A stretch of 64,000 nt of DNA from Cordylochernes scorpioides (GCA_030710605.1 CP092872.1:93708627-93772626), one strand, 5' to 3'; numbered from the stretch's first letter, positions 30,800-40,748 are shown. Notes: generated by a model not told the origin, from the letters alone. Made by a program: numbers and translations.

Positions 30800-31130
30800 A
30801 CATATTCTTTGGGACACCCCAGTATCTTAATTTTGTCGGGAAAAATCTGACAGATCCTACTCTCTGCCATCCTGATACGGGTCCAATTTTCTCTCACTGT
30901 TTGGAAGAACCACAGACAGTGGGTCACCTTCTATTAAACTTTCCAGCTTTCTTGAAGTACAGAATGTAGAAAGCCTTACTTCTTGGACTGGATCAGTTCT
31001 ATTCTACATCGTTGGTCCGCCTCTCAGACACTCTGCCAGCATTCCTGGTCAACTGGTTCAGTTCTACAACCCGCACACTAGAACTTGTTACTAGACTGCT
31101 GGATAGCCCAGGTAGTTGACATTCTAGCAG
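30800..31130 (+). pseudogene. LINE protein C-terminus
   Basis: It reads FSHCLEEPQTVGHLLLNFPA then FLKYRM and a stop. After a frame change it reads LVRLSDTLPAFLVNWF up to a TGA at about 31116. The His/Cys wording is that of a LINE reverse transcriptase tail (family C type, compare 21880-22078). It starts directly at the end of the 61-bp array. Confidence 0.55.
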
Positions 31131-31227
31131 ATAACCCGGGTTATGTTTAACTCTCTCTGGAAGGAAGGAATTCTTGAAACATTCACCTCGCTATCGTCAA
31201 AACAAACGTAAGAATTTCTGGCGTCAT
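31131..31227. other. spacer
   Basis: Nothing recognised. Confidence 0.3.
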
Positions 31228-31355
31228 TCCTACAGGCATGTAAACACCGATCACTCTAAACACTCTCTTCCGATCACTAAAGTTAAGCATCGTCAATCCT
31301 GGTCAGTACTTGGGAGGGTGACCACTTAGACGACTGACGGCTGCTATTTCTGCTT
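31228..31355 (+). pseudogene. 5S rRNA-like relic
   Basis: TCCGATCACTAAAGTTAAGC, CCTGGTCAGTACTTGG and GAGGGTGACCAC match the universally conserved central part of eukaryotic 5S rRNA in order and spacing. The 5' third is diverged and the 3' part lacks the normal closing stem. Because a tRNA-derived SINE follows within 35 bases, it could be the 5S-type head of a composite SINE or an inserted pseudogene. Confidence 0.72.
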
Positions 31356-31389
31356 TAAGGCGATTTCATGCTAATTAATCATGCTAGAT

Positions 31390-31860
31390 TCCTCATAGGC
31401 GATCGTTGAAGGTTGGGATTTGCGGAATAAACCGTCATTTCCCACAGCAACGACCTGGGATAGAATCTAGCATTTGGCACCGATGGTCCACGATCCTTTA
31501 AAAAGTCAAACCCTACAAGTAAGTACAAGTAACCAAACGGATCTCTGACATATTTTAAGTGCAAAAGTTGAACTTCTTTCTACATATATATAAATGGTGT
31601 AAATATATACTCTCTCAATATCTCTATATTCATCTTTACTTGCTAAACTGAAACTTTGACTCATGTAAAACTGACTTTACTACATGTATATAGCCATTGT
31701 TCTTATGTAAATACTACTATGTAAATAATGCTATGTAGTTAATGTCTGAATAAAGAGTTTTAAAACGTACATATGTAGATAGGTGGTACAATTAGAATAA
31801 AAGGCAGTCGCCAACTACTATCTACCATGATTATCATGATCTGTACCACGTACACTAGGA
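31390..31860 (+). mobile_element. SINE copy interrupted by an insertion
   Basis: The head is strongly diverged (31410-31475). The body has AAGTAACCAAACGGATCTCT. At about 31607 it is broken by roughly 180 bp of foreign DNA that ends in AATAAAGAGTTTTA and further AT-rich sequence. The SINE resumes near 31785 with AAAAGGCAGTCGCCAACTAC and ends with CCATGATTATCATGATC. The insert looks like a short retroposon 3' end. Confidence 0.65.
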
Positions 31861-31895
31861 ATAATAATGATTAAAAGAATAATTCGTATTATAGC

Positions 31896-31925
31896 CTGTT
31901 GAAGGATGTTATTGTCCGAAAGCTT
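31896..31925 (+). ncRNA. hammerhead-like motif
   Basis: CTGTTGA, stem GGAT/GTCC (one wobble), GAAAGCTT. Two pairs of stem I can form (GC before, GC after). Core position 6 is U. Confidence 0.5.
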
Positions 31926-32103
31926 GCCAAACTTATATATCTTTTTAATAAAGAATCTCGATAGCTTTTATTACTTCTTGGAAATGATAACCGGCGATTG
32001 ATCCTATTGTGAAAAAGACAATGTTAGACTTTATATGGAGATTGTCTCTTGTAACCTTCAACAGTATCGTCCCGCTTGTTCTCTCTCTCTCTCTGCTCTG
32101 AAG

Positions 32104-32213
32104 AAATTCCTTGACAAGGCAATCGCCCATGTCGGGGACAAGGACTCCGACCTAGACAAGATGCTGTCCGACTTCAGGACAGAATGCGACATTGAACGAG
32201 ACGACACCCAGTG
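32104..32213 (+). CDS. candidate internal exon, unknown protein
   Basis: A (CT)-rich tract ending CTCTGAAG forms a good acceptor, and the exon closes with CAGTG/GTATATG. It encodes KFLDKAIAHVGDKDSDLDKM then LSDFRTECDIERDDTQ, an acidic, helical-looking segment. GC content and codon use stand out against the flanking AT-rich DNA. I do not recognise the protein. Neighbouring exons of the same gene are not evident on this strand. Confidence 0.45.
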
Positions 32214-32291
32214 GTATATGTCTGATACAATTTGTAATTATTTTGTTTTATACATTTTTCCCCTATATATAATTAACCCTATATAATCTTA

Positions 32292-32729
32292 CTAGACGAA
32301 TGGCCCGGGCAACGCCCGGGGTTTACCCGAGTGCGAATATATTTTTAAAACGTTGACTTGGGTGAAGAGTGTTTTTTGTTGCATCATGCTGTGACTCACA
32401 CGATGACCCAAGGTCAACAGGGGTGGCGCAGCAAGCTTTAGCCTATCACCGTCTGGCGGCGCTGCTTGCGAGTTATATCTATAATTCTGCAAATAACTCT
32501 AAGGATATTCAAGATATTCAAGAAATTATTTTTCGAAAACCTTTCCGGGGATATACCTAATAATATCCCAGAATTTCATGGCGATTGGATGTATGGTTTT
32601 TGAATAACAGGGTTGTCTAGAGGGGGGCAGGGAGGACACGTGTTCCCTGTCAGCCAATGAGCGCGCAATCTATCCGTGAGCTTCAGACAAATAGACAAAC
32701 AGACAGAATAAGGCAAATATATAAGTAGA
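32292..32729 (-). mobile_element. non-autonomous Helitron
   Basis: On the minus strand A/TCTACTTATATATTTGCC is the 5' end. The 3' end is the hairpin CCCCGGGCGTTGCCCGGG, a short spacer and CTAG/T. It shares the internal phrase CATACATCCAATCGCC and TATATCCCCGG with the element at 26515-27191. Length is 438 bp. No protein is encoded. Confidence 0.85.
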
Positions 32730-32877
32730 TATGTACATTGTAATAAATCAGTTTCAATCTCTCTTTCCTCCAGACTTCTTGCTTCCAGTCAACTCATCGT
32801 ATCATCTTCTCTCAGATCTCCAATGCCTCTAATCTACCCATTGTAGTTTATTCAAGGACATTCATAACACACTATGT
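32730..32877. other. spacer
   Basis: Nothing recognised. Confidence 0.3.
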
Positions 32878-33197
32878 ACACTCATATATCAAAGGAAGTG
32901 GAAAGTTTGTTATGTCGCTGGTCGTCTGTTTATTTGAAAGAGACAGAGACAATTTTGTTCACACTTGGTTATCTCATGTGTCTTCAATAAAGATCACTGT
33001 AATATCTTTCAGAGTTATTGTCTGAATCCCAATATACATGCTAAAAGGTACAACTTCCTTAAGTTTTGTCCATGAGTGTATATTGGTTATCTCGTATGTC
33101 TTCAATAAAGGTCACTGTAATATCTTTCAGAGTTATTGTCTGAATCCCGATATACATGGTGAAAAGTACGACTTCCTTATGTTTTGTCCATGAGTGA
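32878..33197 (-). mobile_element. mariner-type MITE with two terminal units
   Basis: ACACTCATATATCAAAGGAA at the left. The right terminus CTTAAGTTTTGTCCATGAGTG occurs near 33078 and, slightly diverged, near 33196. The 118-bp spacing is the same as in 27711-28019. Confidence 0.82.
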
Positions 33198-33934
33198 AAG
33201 TTGTTGTTAATTCAAGGTTACAACTGATGTCTTTCCTAACGACTCTCTGAGTTTTGTTTCCAATTACCGGAAATGATTCACACACATCATTATCATGACG
33301 CATTATTAATAGCTAGTAGAGGCTTCAGCGTGTTTTATTTATTTTATTTTATTTATTGTTTCCACCCTGTCTCTCCAGACACACATGCAATCCTCTAACG
33401 CTAGCTGTCGCCAACTGATTCATCTAGCTGTGTCATAGAAAGGATGTGTTGCCAAATCGTTTTTCCCCGACAATTTATTCTGTGAATAGGAAAATTATAT
33501 ATATATATATTTTTTCATTTGTTTATTGTTTTAAAATGCATTTAAAATTTCAATGAGGATAGTTAAAGTGTAATAATAAAAAATAATAGGTTTATTAATG
33601 GATGTATATATTGAAATTTAAAATACAGTTTTTGATGTGTTAGATGTGAAAATTGTAAAAGGAAAAAATAATGGAGAGGCGAGTTTTTAGAGAGATTTTT
33701 CCTTATAAAGAGTTTCGTTTTAAAAAAGAAGATTTGTTGAAGGAACAGAAATAATTGTTCGATAGAGAGTTTTAGTATTTTGTAGAGTATCCATTGAATG
33801 AAAAGAAAAACATATTAATAATATAATGCGATAGGGGAGCGTTTGCGTTGTTCAAATTTTGGAAGACGGCTGAAGAGAAAGGGAAGCTATATACATAATC
33901 TAATTGATGTAAATAATTATATGCAAATAATCTA
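33198..33934. other. AT-rich DNA
   Basis: Nothing recognised apart from TTTTATTTA-type low complexity at 33330-33360. Confidence 0.35.
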
Positions 33935-34172
33935 TGTCAGGATTAGAATGACGAATCCTGTATGGGACTTTGATTCCAGTAAAAGGCTTGTTGCTGCTGT
34001 TGTATATAGTCACAGTGTAGAAAATACTATACTATACCTACTACATATAGGTTTCTCTCTGTATTCTTAGTTCTCTTCTCTTCGCTTACTCTGTAAACTG
34101 GAGAATCCTTTATAGGACGAGAAGTCCTCAATAAAGGCTTTTGTTGTTGTTGTTGTTGTTGTATAAATCGAT
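33935..34172 (+). mobile_element. LINE 3' end, family B
   Basis: Over 90% like 310-526: CAGGATTAGAATGACGAATC, GTTGCTGCTGTTGTATATAG, hairpin AGGACGAGAAGTCCT, AATAAAGGC and (TTG)n. Confidence 0.8.
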
Positions 34173-34231
34173 AGGTTTCAGGAGATGAGTTTCTTTTCAT
34201 TCAACGGCGTTTATTCGTTTTTATGTACTTT

Positions 34232-34261
34232 CTGTAGAAGGGCAGAGAAGCCCGAAAGCTT
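34232..34261 (+). ncRNA. hammerhead-like motif
   Basis: CTGTAGA, stem GGGC-AGAGAA-GCCC, GAAAGCTT. It is followed within 15 bases by TTAATAAAG. Core position 6 is U. Confidence 0.5.
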
Positions 34262-34424
34262 GATATTGAGTTAATAAAGATAAACTCGCAGCTCCAGTAA
34301 CCTGTGTTGTATTGTTTGATTTATATCCAGGAGGTTTTAATCAATTGATAGAGTGAGATTGAGATTGAAACACCCTTTATTGACATCTTGTCAATTATGT
34401 TTTACAAAATTAATGAATAATAAT

Positions 34425-34649
34425 GGAAATTAAACGAAAAAACATGGTGAAGGAAGACGAGTTTCTTTTATTGATGCATAGGTGCAAGCTTTCGGGTAAA
34501 AACCCTTCAACAGACGAGAAATGGTACCATAGTTCTTATAAGTCGCGCTTTATTTCTCGCCTGTTGAAGGGTTTTTACCCGAAAGCTTGCACCTATGCAT
34601 CAATAAAAGAAACTCGTCTTCCTTCACCATGTTTTTTTCGTTTAATTTC
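34425..34649. mobile_element. palindromic PLE-type terminus
   Basis: Two nearly perfect complementary arms of about 95 bases. Each carries CTGTTGA (or a TGTTGA with upstream change), GGGT-TTTT-ACCC, GAAAGCTTGC (minus 34486-34513, plus 34561-34588). Each then continues with CAATAAAAGAAACTCGTC and CATGTTTTTTTCGTTTAATT outward. Confidence 0.72.
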
Positions 34650-34745
34650 AAATCAGGAAGAATTCTTCATCTATATTTAAATAATGGGAATATTTACAAT
34701 GATTTATGAGTGAGGAAGGCTCCACCATCTTAATAGGGTCCTCCT

Positions 34746-34892
34746 TCAGACCAGGAGAGGGTCTTCTTGGACTCCCCGCAACTCCAGGCCCAGGAAGTGT
34801 TTGTAGATGCGGGTCTTGGCAGATGCCATGATGGCCAAGGCGTCATCCTCCAGGTCATGCCCGAAGATCCATCTCTGCAGGTCAGGGGGCCG
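34746..34892 (-). CDS. terminal coding exon of an unrecognised gene
   Basis: On the minus strand a (CT)n tract and ATATCCAG acceptor precede CGG. The frame encodes RPPDLQRWIFGHDLEDDALA, IMASAKTRIYKHFLGLELRG and VQEDPLLV, then TGA (48 residues). It is GC-rich with no internal stop, unlike nearby repeats. The exon starts in phase 0. The next upstream exon candidate (36291-36343) ends in phase 0 with a good donor, so they join as ...EEAAYK-RPPDL.... I do not recognise the protein. A CT microsatellite supplies the polypyrimidine tract. Confidence 0.72.
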   Translation of the reverse strand, partial: RPPDLQRWIFGHDLEDDALAIMASAKTRIYKHFLGLELRGVQEDPLLV

Positions 34893-34954
34893 CTGGATAT
34901 AGAGAGAGAGAGAGAAACATATTTGTTAGAGATTTTTTTACCTTTTAAAACAAG

Positions 34955-35110
34955 TTTATGAAAATTCGAAACTATTATAGACGCGTATGATTCTTTAAAA
35001 AAAAAAATAATTAAACAATTTCTACTGCCCTTACTGCAATGGAAAAATTAATGGGAGGGGGGGCTGGCTCATCAGTGGTGAACCCTCCCAGCGGTTTCGC
35101 CAGTTTAATC
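34955..35110 (+). mobile_element. Q-family fragment
   Basis: AAAATTCGAAACTATTATAG, ACGCGTATGATTCTTTAAA, TCTACTGCCCTTACTGCAAT and CCCTCCCAGCGGTTTCGCCA. It lies in the putative intron between the two minus-strand exons. Confidence 0.78.
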
Positions 35111-35449
35111 TAACATTGAACTGGCGAAAACCCCAACCTGCTACCTCCACGTGAGGGAGGGCAGAGTTACTAAGTCAGAGATAAATCTCCATCCTGATAT
35201 GGAGGATTGACTGTCCTTGAAGTTGGATTCTATAGTTACATGAACCTACTGTTGGGTTAACTGTAGTATATGGTTGTGGAAGGTAAGTTGAATACACCGC
35301 ATTATTTCCCCGCGAAAATCCACAATGAATGCTCAACAAAAGTATTCCATGGCAGAAGCCTGATTGAGAAGGTACATCTTCTAGGACTAATTCCTTTAAA
35401 TAATAAATAACTGTAATTTATAATACAATATAATTCGGCTTATAATTGT
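35111..35449. other. intron-like spacer
   Basis: Nothing recognised. Confidence 0.3.
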
Positions 35450-36058
35450 AGAACGACATTTGAAAATTATCCCGCATGTGTTTCTTTTGAACGAAAAATC
35501 GAACTTTATTTTAAGGAGAAATAGCGATTATTTCTAACCTGGGATTCCCATCCCTGAACACTTTTATTTTTCCGTTTCTCTTCGCAATTCATACTTTCAT
35601 ACTTCATCCCTAAACGGTATTCTCTGAACCGATCCAAGAGAACTGATATCCAGCAGGGACTCATACATTGTATTCAATAGATTTTGTAAATTTATATCAA
35701 AGTTTTTAAATAATCTCAAGTGTTAGGTATAATTGTAACCGTATGTGCTGTATATATGTTTTTTTTTTCCTTTTTTCTTTATTTTGAGGTGTGTTTAAAT
35801 TAAATTACCTATGTATATAGTATGCTTGTTTGAAACAAATTTAAAGAATATGGTAAATGCCTTTGTGCATATGTTTTTGGATATATAAATTCTCTCTCTC
35901 TCTTGTATTGCTTTCCTTTGGGCGCCAGTGTCCTTGGTGGGACATCGCGCTTTGTATTTATAGTTGAATAAAGTTGAATAAATCCCTGAAGTTTTTTCGT
36001 TTTTTCGTTCAAAAGAAACACATGCTGGATAATTTTCAAATGTCGTTCTACAATAAAT
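35450..36058. mobile_element. long-inverted-repeat element (N family)
   Basis: Left end GTAGAACGACATTTGAAAAT and right end ATTTTCAAATGTCGTTCTAC, with CATGTGTTTCTTTTGAACGA and TCGTTCAAAAGAAACACATG inside them. Between the arms is about 480 bp, including a CGCCAGTGTCCTTGGTGGGA retroposon tail at 35925-35985. Shorter members: 46934-47148, parts of 42835-42970 and 59515-59640. Confidence 0.72.
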
Positions 36059-36290
36059 ATCTGGTTTTCAACAAAAATTCAATTATTCAATTGTCTAGAG
36101 TTTTTTTTTTTTGTATTTATGCACATTTCCCAAAACAAATTTTATAATGTACTGTAATTTCTCGCCCAGTTCAGACCCACTTGTAACCAACCTGTAAGTG
36201 AGGAAATCGCAATACATATGAATCAATAAAATGAATTTTCCAGCCGCTGTGTCCACTGAGGTGTCTCCCATTGTATGTCGTTGTTCCTAC

Positions 36291-36343
36291 CTTGTAAGCT
36301 GCTTCCTCCATGGGTATGAGAGCCCTGACACTCTGCCCACTAT
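36291..36343 (-). CDS. internal coding exon, same gene as 34746-34892
   Basis: On the minus strand AACTTTTCCAG precedes and AAG/GTAGGAAC follows. The 53-base exon starts with the last two bases of a codon and then encodes SGQSVRALIPMEEAAYK, ending on a codon boundary. This matches the phase of the exon at 34746-34892. The intron would be about 1.4 kb and holds a Q-family element and an N-family element. Upstream exons would lie at higher coordinates and were not found. Confidence 0.62.
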
Positions 36344-36919
36344 CTGGAAAAGTTGGGAAACATTCGAATGCTGTCTTCAGAACACTGAAAAACTCTCTGT
36401 AAAGATCAATTTCCTTCTAAGCCCCTAAATATTACTTCTTCACATATAAATCCTATAACTTAAAGATACGTCAGGATGGTATATAGGTACCAAAAATGGC
36501 ACATCTCCCTTTTAAAAATGTATTAAAAACTCGTTGAATTTACCAATACTGGGGTTTTGGCTCATTCTTTATGGCACTACCTTTACGTTTTTTACTAAGG
36601 TGAGTATATATATATACTTTTATATAGGTATGTGAGACTGCTATTTTTTCCTTCTTTTTTTATAATGCTCATTTTTCAAGTAAATTTTTCAACTATAATT
36701 GACCTATACCCTTCATCCTTAAAAATTCTATTGACCACAGAAGCATATTCCATCAGTTCTATGTTGGAGCTTATGAACTCTAAGCAGGATTAGACTGAGG
36801 ATGGTCATAGTCTATTCTGCCAATGAATCAGTGAAAATCTCACAAATGTGTGATAGGTGATGTTAATAAGCAATGTATGAAACTGCTCAATTTTTGTCTT
36901 TCCTCATCTTCTTCTCTTC
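36344..36919. other. no recognised feature
   Basis: AT-rich; no further exon was identified. Confidence 0.3.
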
Positions 36920-37265
36920 TTCTTTCTTATCTCCACTCAATCATATTAAGGTATCAAGCTTGTGAAGCTTGAGATCATGACTGGGTGAAGTAGAATGCGT
37001 CTGCCTTTGTCATTATAAGACTGGAAGCACTACTCAGTGGCAGGCCGACTTAGCTCCAAAAGAAATGGCCGCCTCTGGCATTATGAACAGATGCCATGTG
37101 CAGCCGCTCCTAACATGGAGTACAAACGCTGCTCATCCTGTATTCCTGGATTAGGAGCCCTTACAGAGTACTATCAGCCGGGCCAGCTGAGCCCAGGTTT
37201 TTAGCGAGCTTGTTACTGCTCCGCCTCCTCCTTTTTCATCCGGGCTTGGGACTGGCAAAGGCGTT
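36920..37265 (+). repeat. dispersed 350-bp repeat, copy 2
   Basis: Partner of 16105-16475, with CTTGAGATCATGACTGGGTG, ACTCAGTGGCAGGCCGACTT and CAGCCGGGCCAGCTGAGCCC. Similarity starts in the TCTTCTTCTTTCTTATC tract and ends at GGCAAAGGCG. Confidence 0.72.
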
Positions 37266-37522
37266 TTTCCTCATGACATTATTAATTGTTATTTATAGAA
37301 AAGCTATATTTCTACTTCGTTTAGCTATCATTGTTTCATTGTGCTGTGTTTGGAAATGTGCCGTGCGCAAAATTCCTCCTCCACCCAGCTGAATCATTCT
37401 CCTAATGACTTGGCTGAGACCAAGCGACTGTCAACTTCCTGGTTTAATACCTGGGACCGATTTAATGAACAAATCCTAATTTATAAACAACCCTATTTAA
37501 CCAGCCCCGAAGTCACAAATAT
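37266..37522. other. no recognised feature
   Basis: 37330-37510 is less AT-rich and partly open in plus frames, but has no splice pattern I trust. Confidence 0.25.
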
Positions 37523-37734
37523 ACACTAATGGACAAAACTTAATGAAATTGTACCTTTTAGCATGTATATCGGGATTAAGACAATAATTCTGAAATATAT
37601 TACAGTGACCTTTATTGAAAAGACACAGGAGATAACCAAGTGTGAACAAAATTGCCATTGTCTCATTAAAAATATATATAGATGACAGGTGGCATCAAAG
37701 ACTTTCCACTTCCGTAAGTTTTGTCCATGAGTGT
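37523..37734 (+). mobile_element. mariner-type MITE, single unit
   Basis: Ends ACACTAATGGACAAAACTTA and CGTAAGTTTTGTCCATGAGTGT with TA on both sides; 212 bp. This is the basic form of the family that is multimerised at 45568, 57042 and 63610. Confidence 0.82.
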
Positions 37735-37849
37735 ATATACATCAGATAAAAAAATAAAAGCCCCAGACTTAATGACAAGGCACAATTTGGATTATAGATT
37801 ATATAGCTACAAGAAAATAATACCTTATCCAAATAAATTAATAGAGTGT

Positions 37850-37883
37850 GACGTTTCGGTAACAGCGTTGTTACCATCATCAG
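37850..37883 (-). ncRNA. hammerhead motif, GAAACGTC type
   Basis: On the minus strand: CTGATGA, stem II of six perfect pairs GGTAAC-AACGCT-GTTACC with one T before it, and GAAACGTC. ACGU gives the mini stem III and H17 is C. Three pairs of stem I (TGT with ACA) flank the core. The T between A9 and the stem is extra. Every invariant core base is present, and this is the form described for Penelope-like elements. The surrounding 37740-37930 probably is the rest of such a terminus. Confidence 0.75.
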
Positions 37884-37930
37884 ACAAAAGAATAAATGAG
37901 AAAAATATCACAACATGTTCTTAAATAGTA

Positions 37931-38692
37931 CTGTTATCAAGTGTGAAAGAGATAGCAGATAAGAAAAAATAGTTTTTTTAAGACAACCTAAAATATAATT
38001 CTTAGAATTAGAAGTAGATTTAAAAAAATAATAATTTTAGGCATATACGAGTATATATTTGTGTAAATATCATTGATATTTCCTCTTTCTTCCATTCTAT
38101 TAATTGTAGCACATGTCTTTTAAATCACATACTATTAATTTATTTGGATTAGGTCTTATTTTCTTGTAGCCCTAGACTTAATTAAATTAAAAACTAATTT
38201 TGATATGTCTATCTGTAACAGAAAATATGTTGTTCTAACACAAGTTTTTTTACTTATAGCAGTGTTGAATATTTCTAGGCACCAAGATTCCCATGACCTT
38301 GTACTTAATGTACATCTTGAGATAAGGATGATGAGTAACTGCACATCATTCACGTTGTCTTAAGAAAAAAAAGTGCACATGTTCCTATTCACATATGTAA
38401 TCCTTGGTTTAACATCCTCAGTGAACAATGGTTTCCCTCAACTTTCACTTTCGCAACTGTCGATTTATTGATGATGATGAACTTTCTTTTTTGTTCCTCT
38501 CTCTCTCCCTAGACTCCATTGTTTCTGGATTAAGGTCAACCCGCTATGGAAGTCATGTGACACCCGTCAACCAATCACAGTGTAGGGAATTGCTTCATCC
38601 ATTTATAATAATGAAGAATCAATTAACCAATTTGTCAAGAACCATTGGATGATTCATTATTGTTTTTTTATATATATAATTAATTGTTTTAC
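37931..38692. other. no recognised feature
   Basis: AT-rich; no gene or repeat partner recognised. Confidence 0.3.
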
Positions 38693-39030
38693 AATGCATT
38701 AGCGCGCCATCTGTTATCAAAATTCGAAACTATTATAGACGCGTATGATTCTTTTAAAAATTAAACAATTTCTACTGCCCTTACTGCAATGGAAAAATAA
38801 TCTAAAATACCCATTCCAAGAGTCTAACAACAGTATCACTATAAAAGGACGTTCCAAAAATGCAATATAACAGCGGTATGGTAGATTAAACTGGCGAAAC
38901 CGCTGGGAGGGTTCACCGTTGATGAGCCAGGCCCTCCCATTAATTTTTCCATTGCAGTAACGACAGTAGAAATTGTTTTATTTTTAAAAGAATCATACGC
39001 GTCTATAATAGTTTCAAATTTTGATAATTA
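38693..39030. mobile_element. Q-family fold-back copy
   Basis: Left terminus TGCATTAGCGCGCCATCTGT through ATTATAGACGCGTATGATTC. Right terminus inverted, GAATCATACGCGTCTATAAT through TTTTGATAA. The middle shows ATGCAATATAACAGCGGTAT, CTGGCGAAACCGCTGGGAGG and TTGATGAGCCAGGCCCTCCC. Confidence 0.82.
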
Positions 39031-39448
39031 ATTGTTGTTTTTAAAAAAATTATTTGCATTGTGTTTTACAATGCAAATATTTACCAATATTTGAGTTGGT
39101 TAAATGCCAATCTTTATCAAGATTTTACAGTGAATTTGTGTTGTTGTTTTGTAATATAAATTTAAGCCAATATCTGCCCTTTTATATATATTTTTTTCAA
39201 ATAAAACCACTTTCTACTTTCTTTACTCCAATCAAAACAATATTGTGAAGGTCTGGCTCTTTCGTGGTAAACCCTCTCAGCGGTTTCGCCGGTTTATGGT
39301 GTTTATTCTCCAAATATTGTCGCACACTCTCACTTGGCGAAACAACATATGAAACCAGTCGGAGAGAAAGTTTGTTGTTACGTCACCACCACTAGTGGGC
39401 GTTCAACAGCTCTTCCTTTTTTTAATTATTTGTTTGTTTCTTTTTTAG
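39031..39448. other. diverged Q-family scrap and spacer
   Basis: 39185-39310 (CTCTCAGCGGTTTCGCCGG) is an old Q copy. 39085-39125 has an inverse TTGATAAAG...CAATATTTG motif. No gene is seen. Confidence 0.4.
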
Positions 39449-39500
39449 GACGAGCGCCACCTGCGCAGTCCATATTCGGCGTGTGGCCTCGATCTGCCTG
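39449..39500 (+). CDS. candidate short exon, unknown protein
   Basis: GTTTCTTTTTTAG precedes and CTG/GTAGAC follows. The 52 bases are GC-rich and open in all three frames (for example DERHLRSPYSACGLDLP). With only splice-like signals and composition as support, it is tentative. It lies about 90 bases before the first satellite block. Confidence 0.28.
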
Positions 39501-39589
39501 GTAGACACTTCTTAGGGACAGCTATTCTTCTTCTGCTGCTGCTTCTTCAAATGAGGAAGTATTTGTTGACCTTTATTTACCTTCTTCAG

Positions 39590-40748
39590 TTTCTCTGTTC
39601 TTGTCCAGGTCTCCAGTGACGTCATACTTCTCTATCTTGAGTTCTTTATTTCTTCATAACTTCCCATCCAGTCGAATTCTTCAGTTTTTCTCTGTTCTTG
39701 TCCAGGTCTCCAGTGACGTCATACTTCTCTATCTTGAGTTCTTCTCTTTATTTCTTCATAACTTCCCATCCAGTCCATCAGTCCAATTCTTCAGTTTCTC
39801 TGTTCTTGTCCAGGCCTCCAGTGACGTCATACTTCTCTATCTTGAGTTCTTTATTTCTTCATAACTTCCCGTCCAGTCCATCAGTCCAATTCTTCAGTTT
39901 CTCTGTTCTTGTCCAGGTCTCCAGTGACGTTATACTTCTCTATCTTGAGTTCTTTATTTCTTCATAACTTCCCATCCAGTCCATCAGTCCAATTCTTCAG
40001 TTTCTCTGTTCTTGTCCGGGTCTCCAGTGACGTCATACTTCTCTATCTTGAGTTCTTTATTTCTTCATAACTTCCCATCCAGTCCATCAGTCCATTTCTT
40101 CAGTTTCTCTGTTCTTGTCCAGGTCTCCAGTGACGTCATACTTCTCTATCTTGAGTTCTTTATTTCTTCATAACTTCCCATCCAGTCCATCAGTCCAATT
40201 CTTCAGTTTCTCTGTTCTTGTCCGGGTCTCCAGTGACGTCATTCTTCTCTATCTTGAGTTCTTTATTTCTTCATAACTTCCCATCCAGTCCATCAGTCCA
40301 ATTCTTCAGTTTCTCTGTTCTTGTCCGGGTCTCCAGTGACGTCATACTTCTCTATCTTGAGTTCTTTATTTCTTCATAACTTCCCATCCAGTCCATCAGT
40401 CCAATTCTTCAGTTTCTCTGTTCTTGTCCAGGTCTCCAGTGACGTCATACTTCTCTATCTTGAGTTCTTTATTTCTTTATAACTTCCCATCCAGTCCATC
40501 AGTCCAATTCTTCAGTTTCTCTGTTCTTGACCAGGTCTCCAGTGACGTCATACTTCTCTATCTTAGTTCTTCTCTTTATTTCTTCATAACTTCCCATCCA
40601 GTCCATCAGTCCAATTCTTCAGTTTCTCTGTTCTTGTCCAGGTCTCCAGTGTGACGTCATATTTCTCTATCTTGAATTCTTTATTTCTTCATAACTTCCC
40701 ATCCAGTCCATCAGTCCAATTCTTCTTCAGTTTCTCTGTTCTCTTTCC
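39590..40748 (+). repeat. 103-bp satellite, block 1
   Basis: About eleven units of 97-109 bp: TTCTCTGTTCTTGTCCAGGT, CTCCAGTGACGTCATACTTC, TCTATCTTGAGTTCTTTATT, TCTTCATAACTTCCCATCCA, GTCCATCAGTCCAATTCTTCA. Almost every unit includes TGACGTCA. Some units carry a five-base TCTCT insertion after GAGTTCT. The right edge fades into TTCCATCCATTTTACC. Confidence 0.95.

Noticed and set aside
29954-30927. Three overlapping minus-strand open frames of 221-287 codons
   Set aside because: They cross a 61-bp minisatellite whose unit has no stop on that strand in any frame; the peptides are the same repeat read in three registers.
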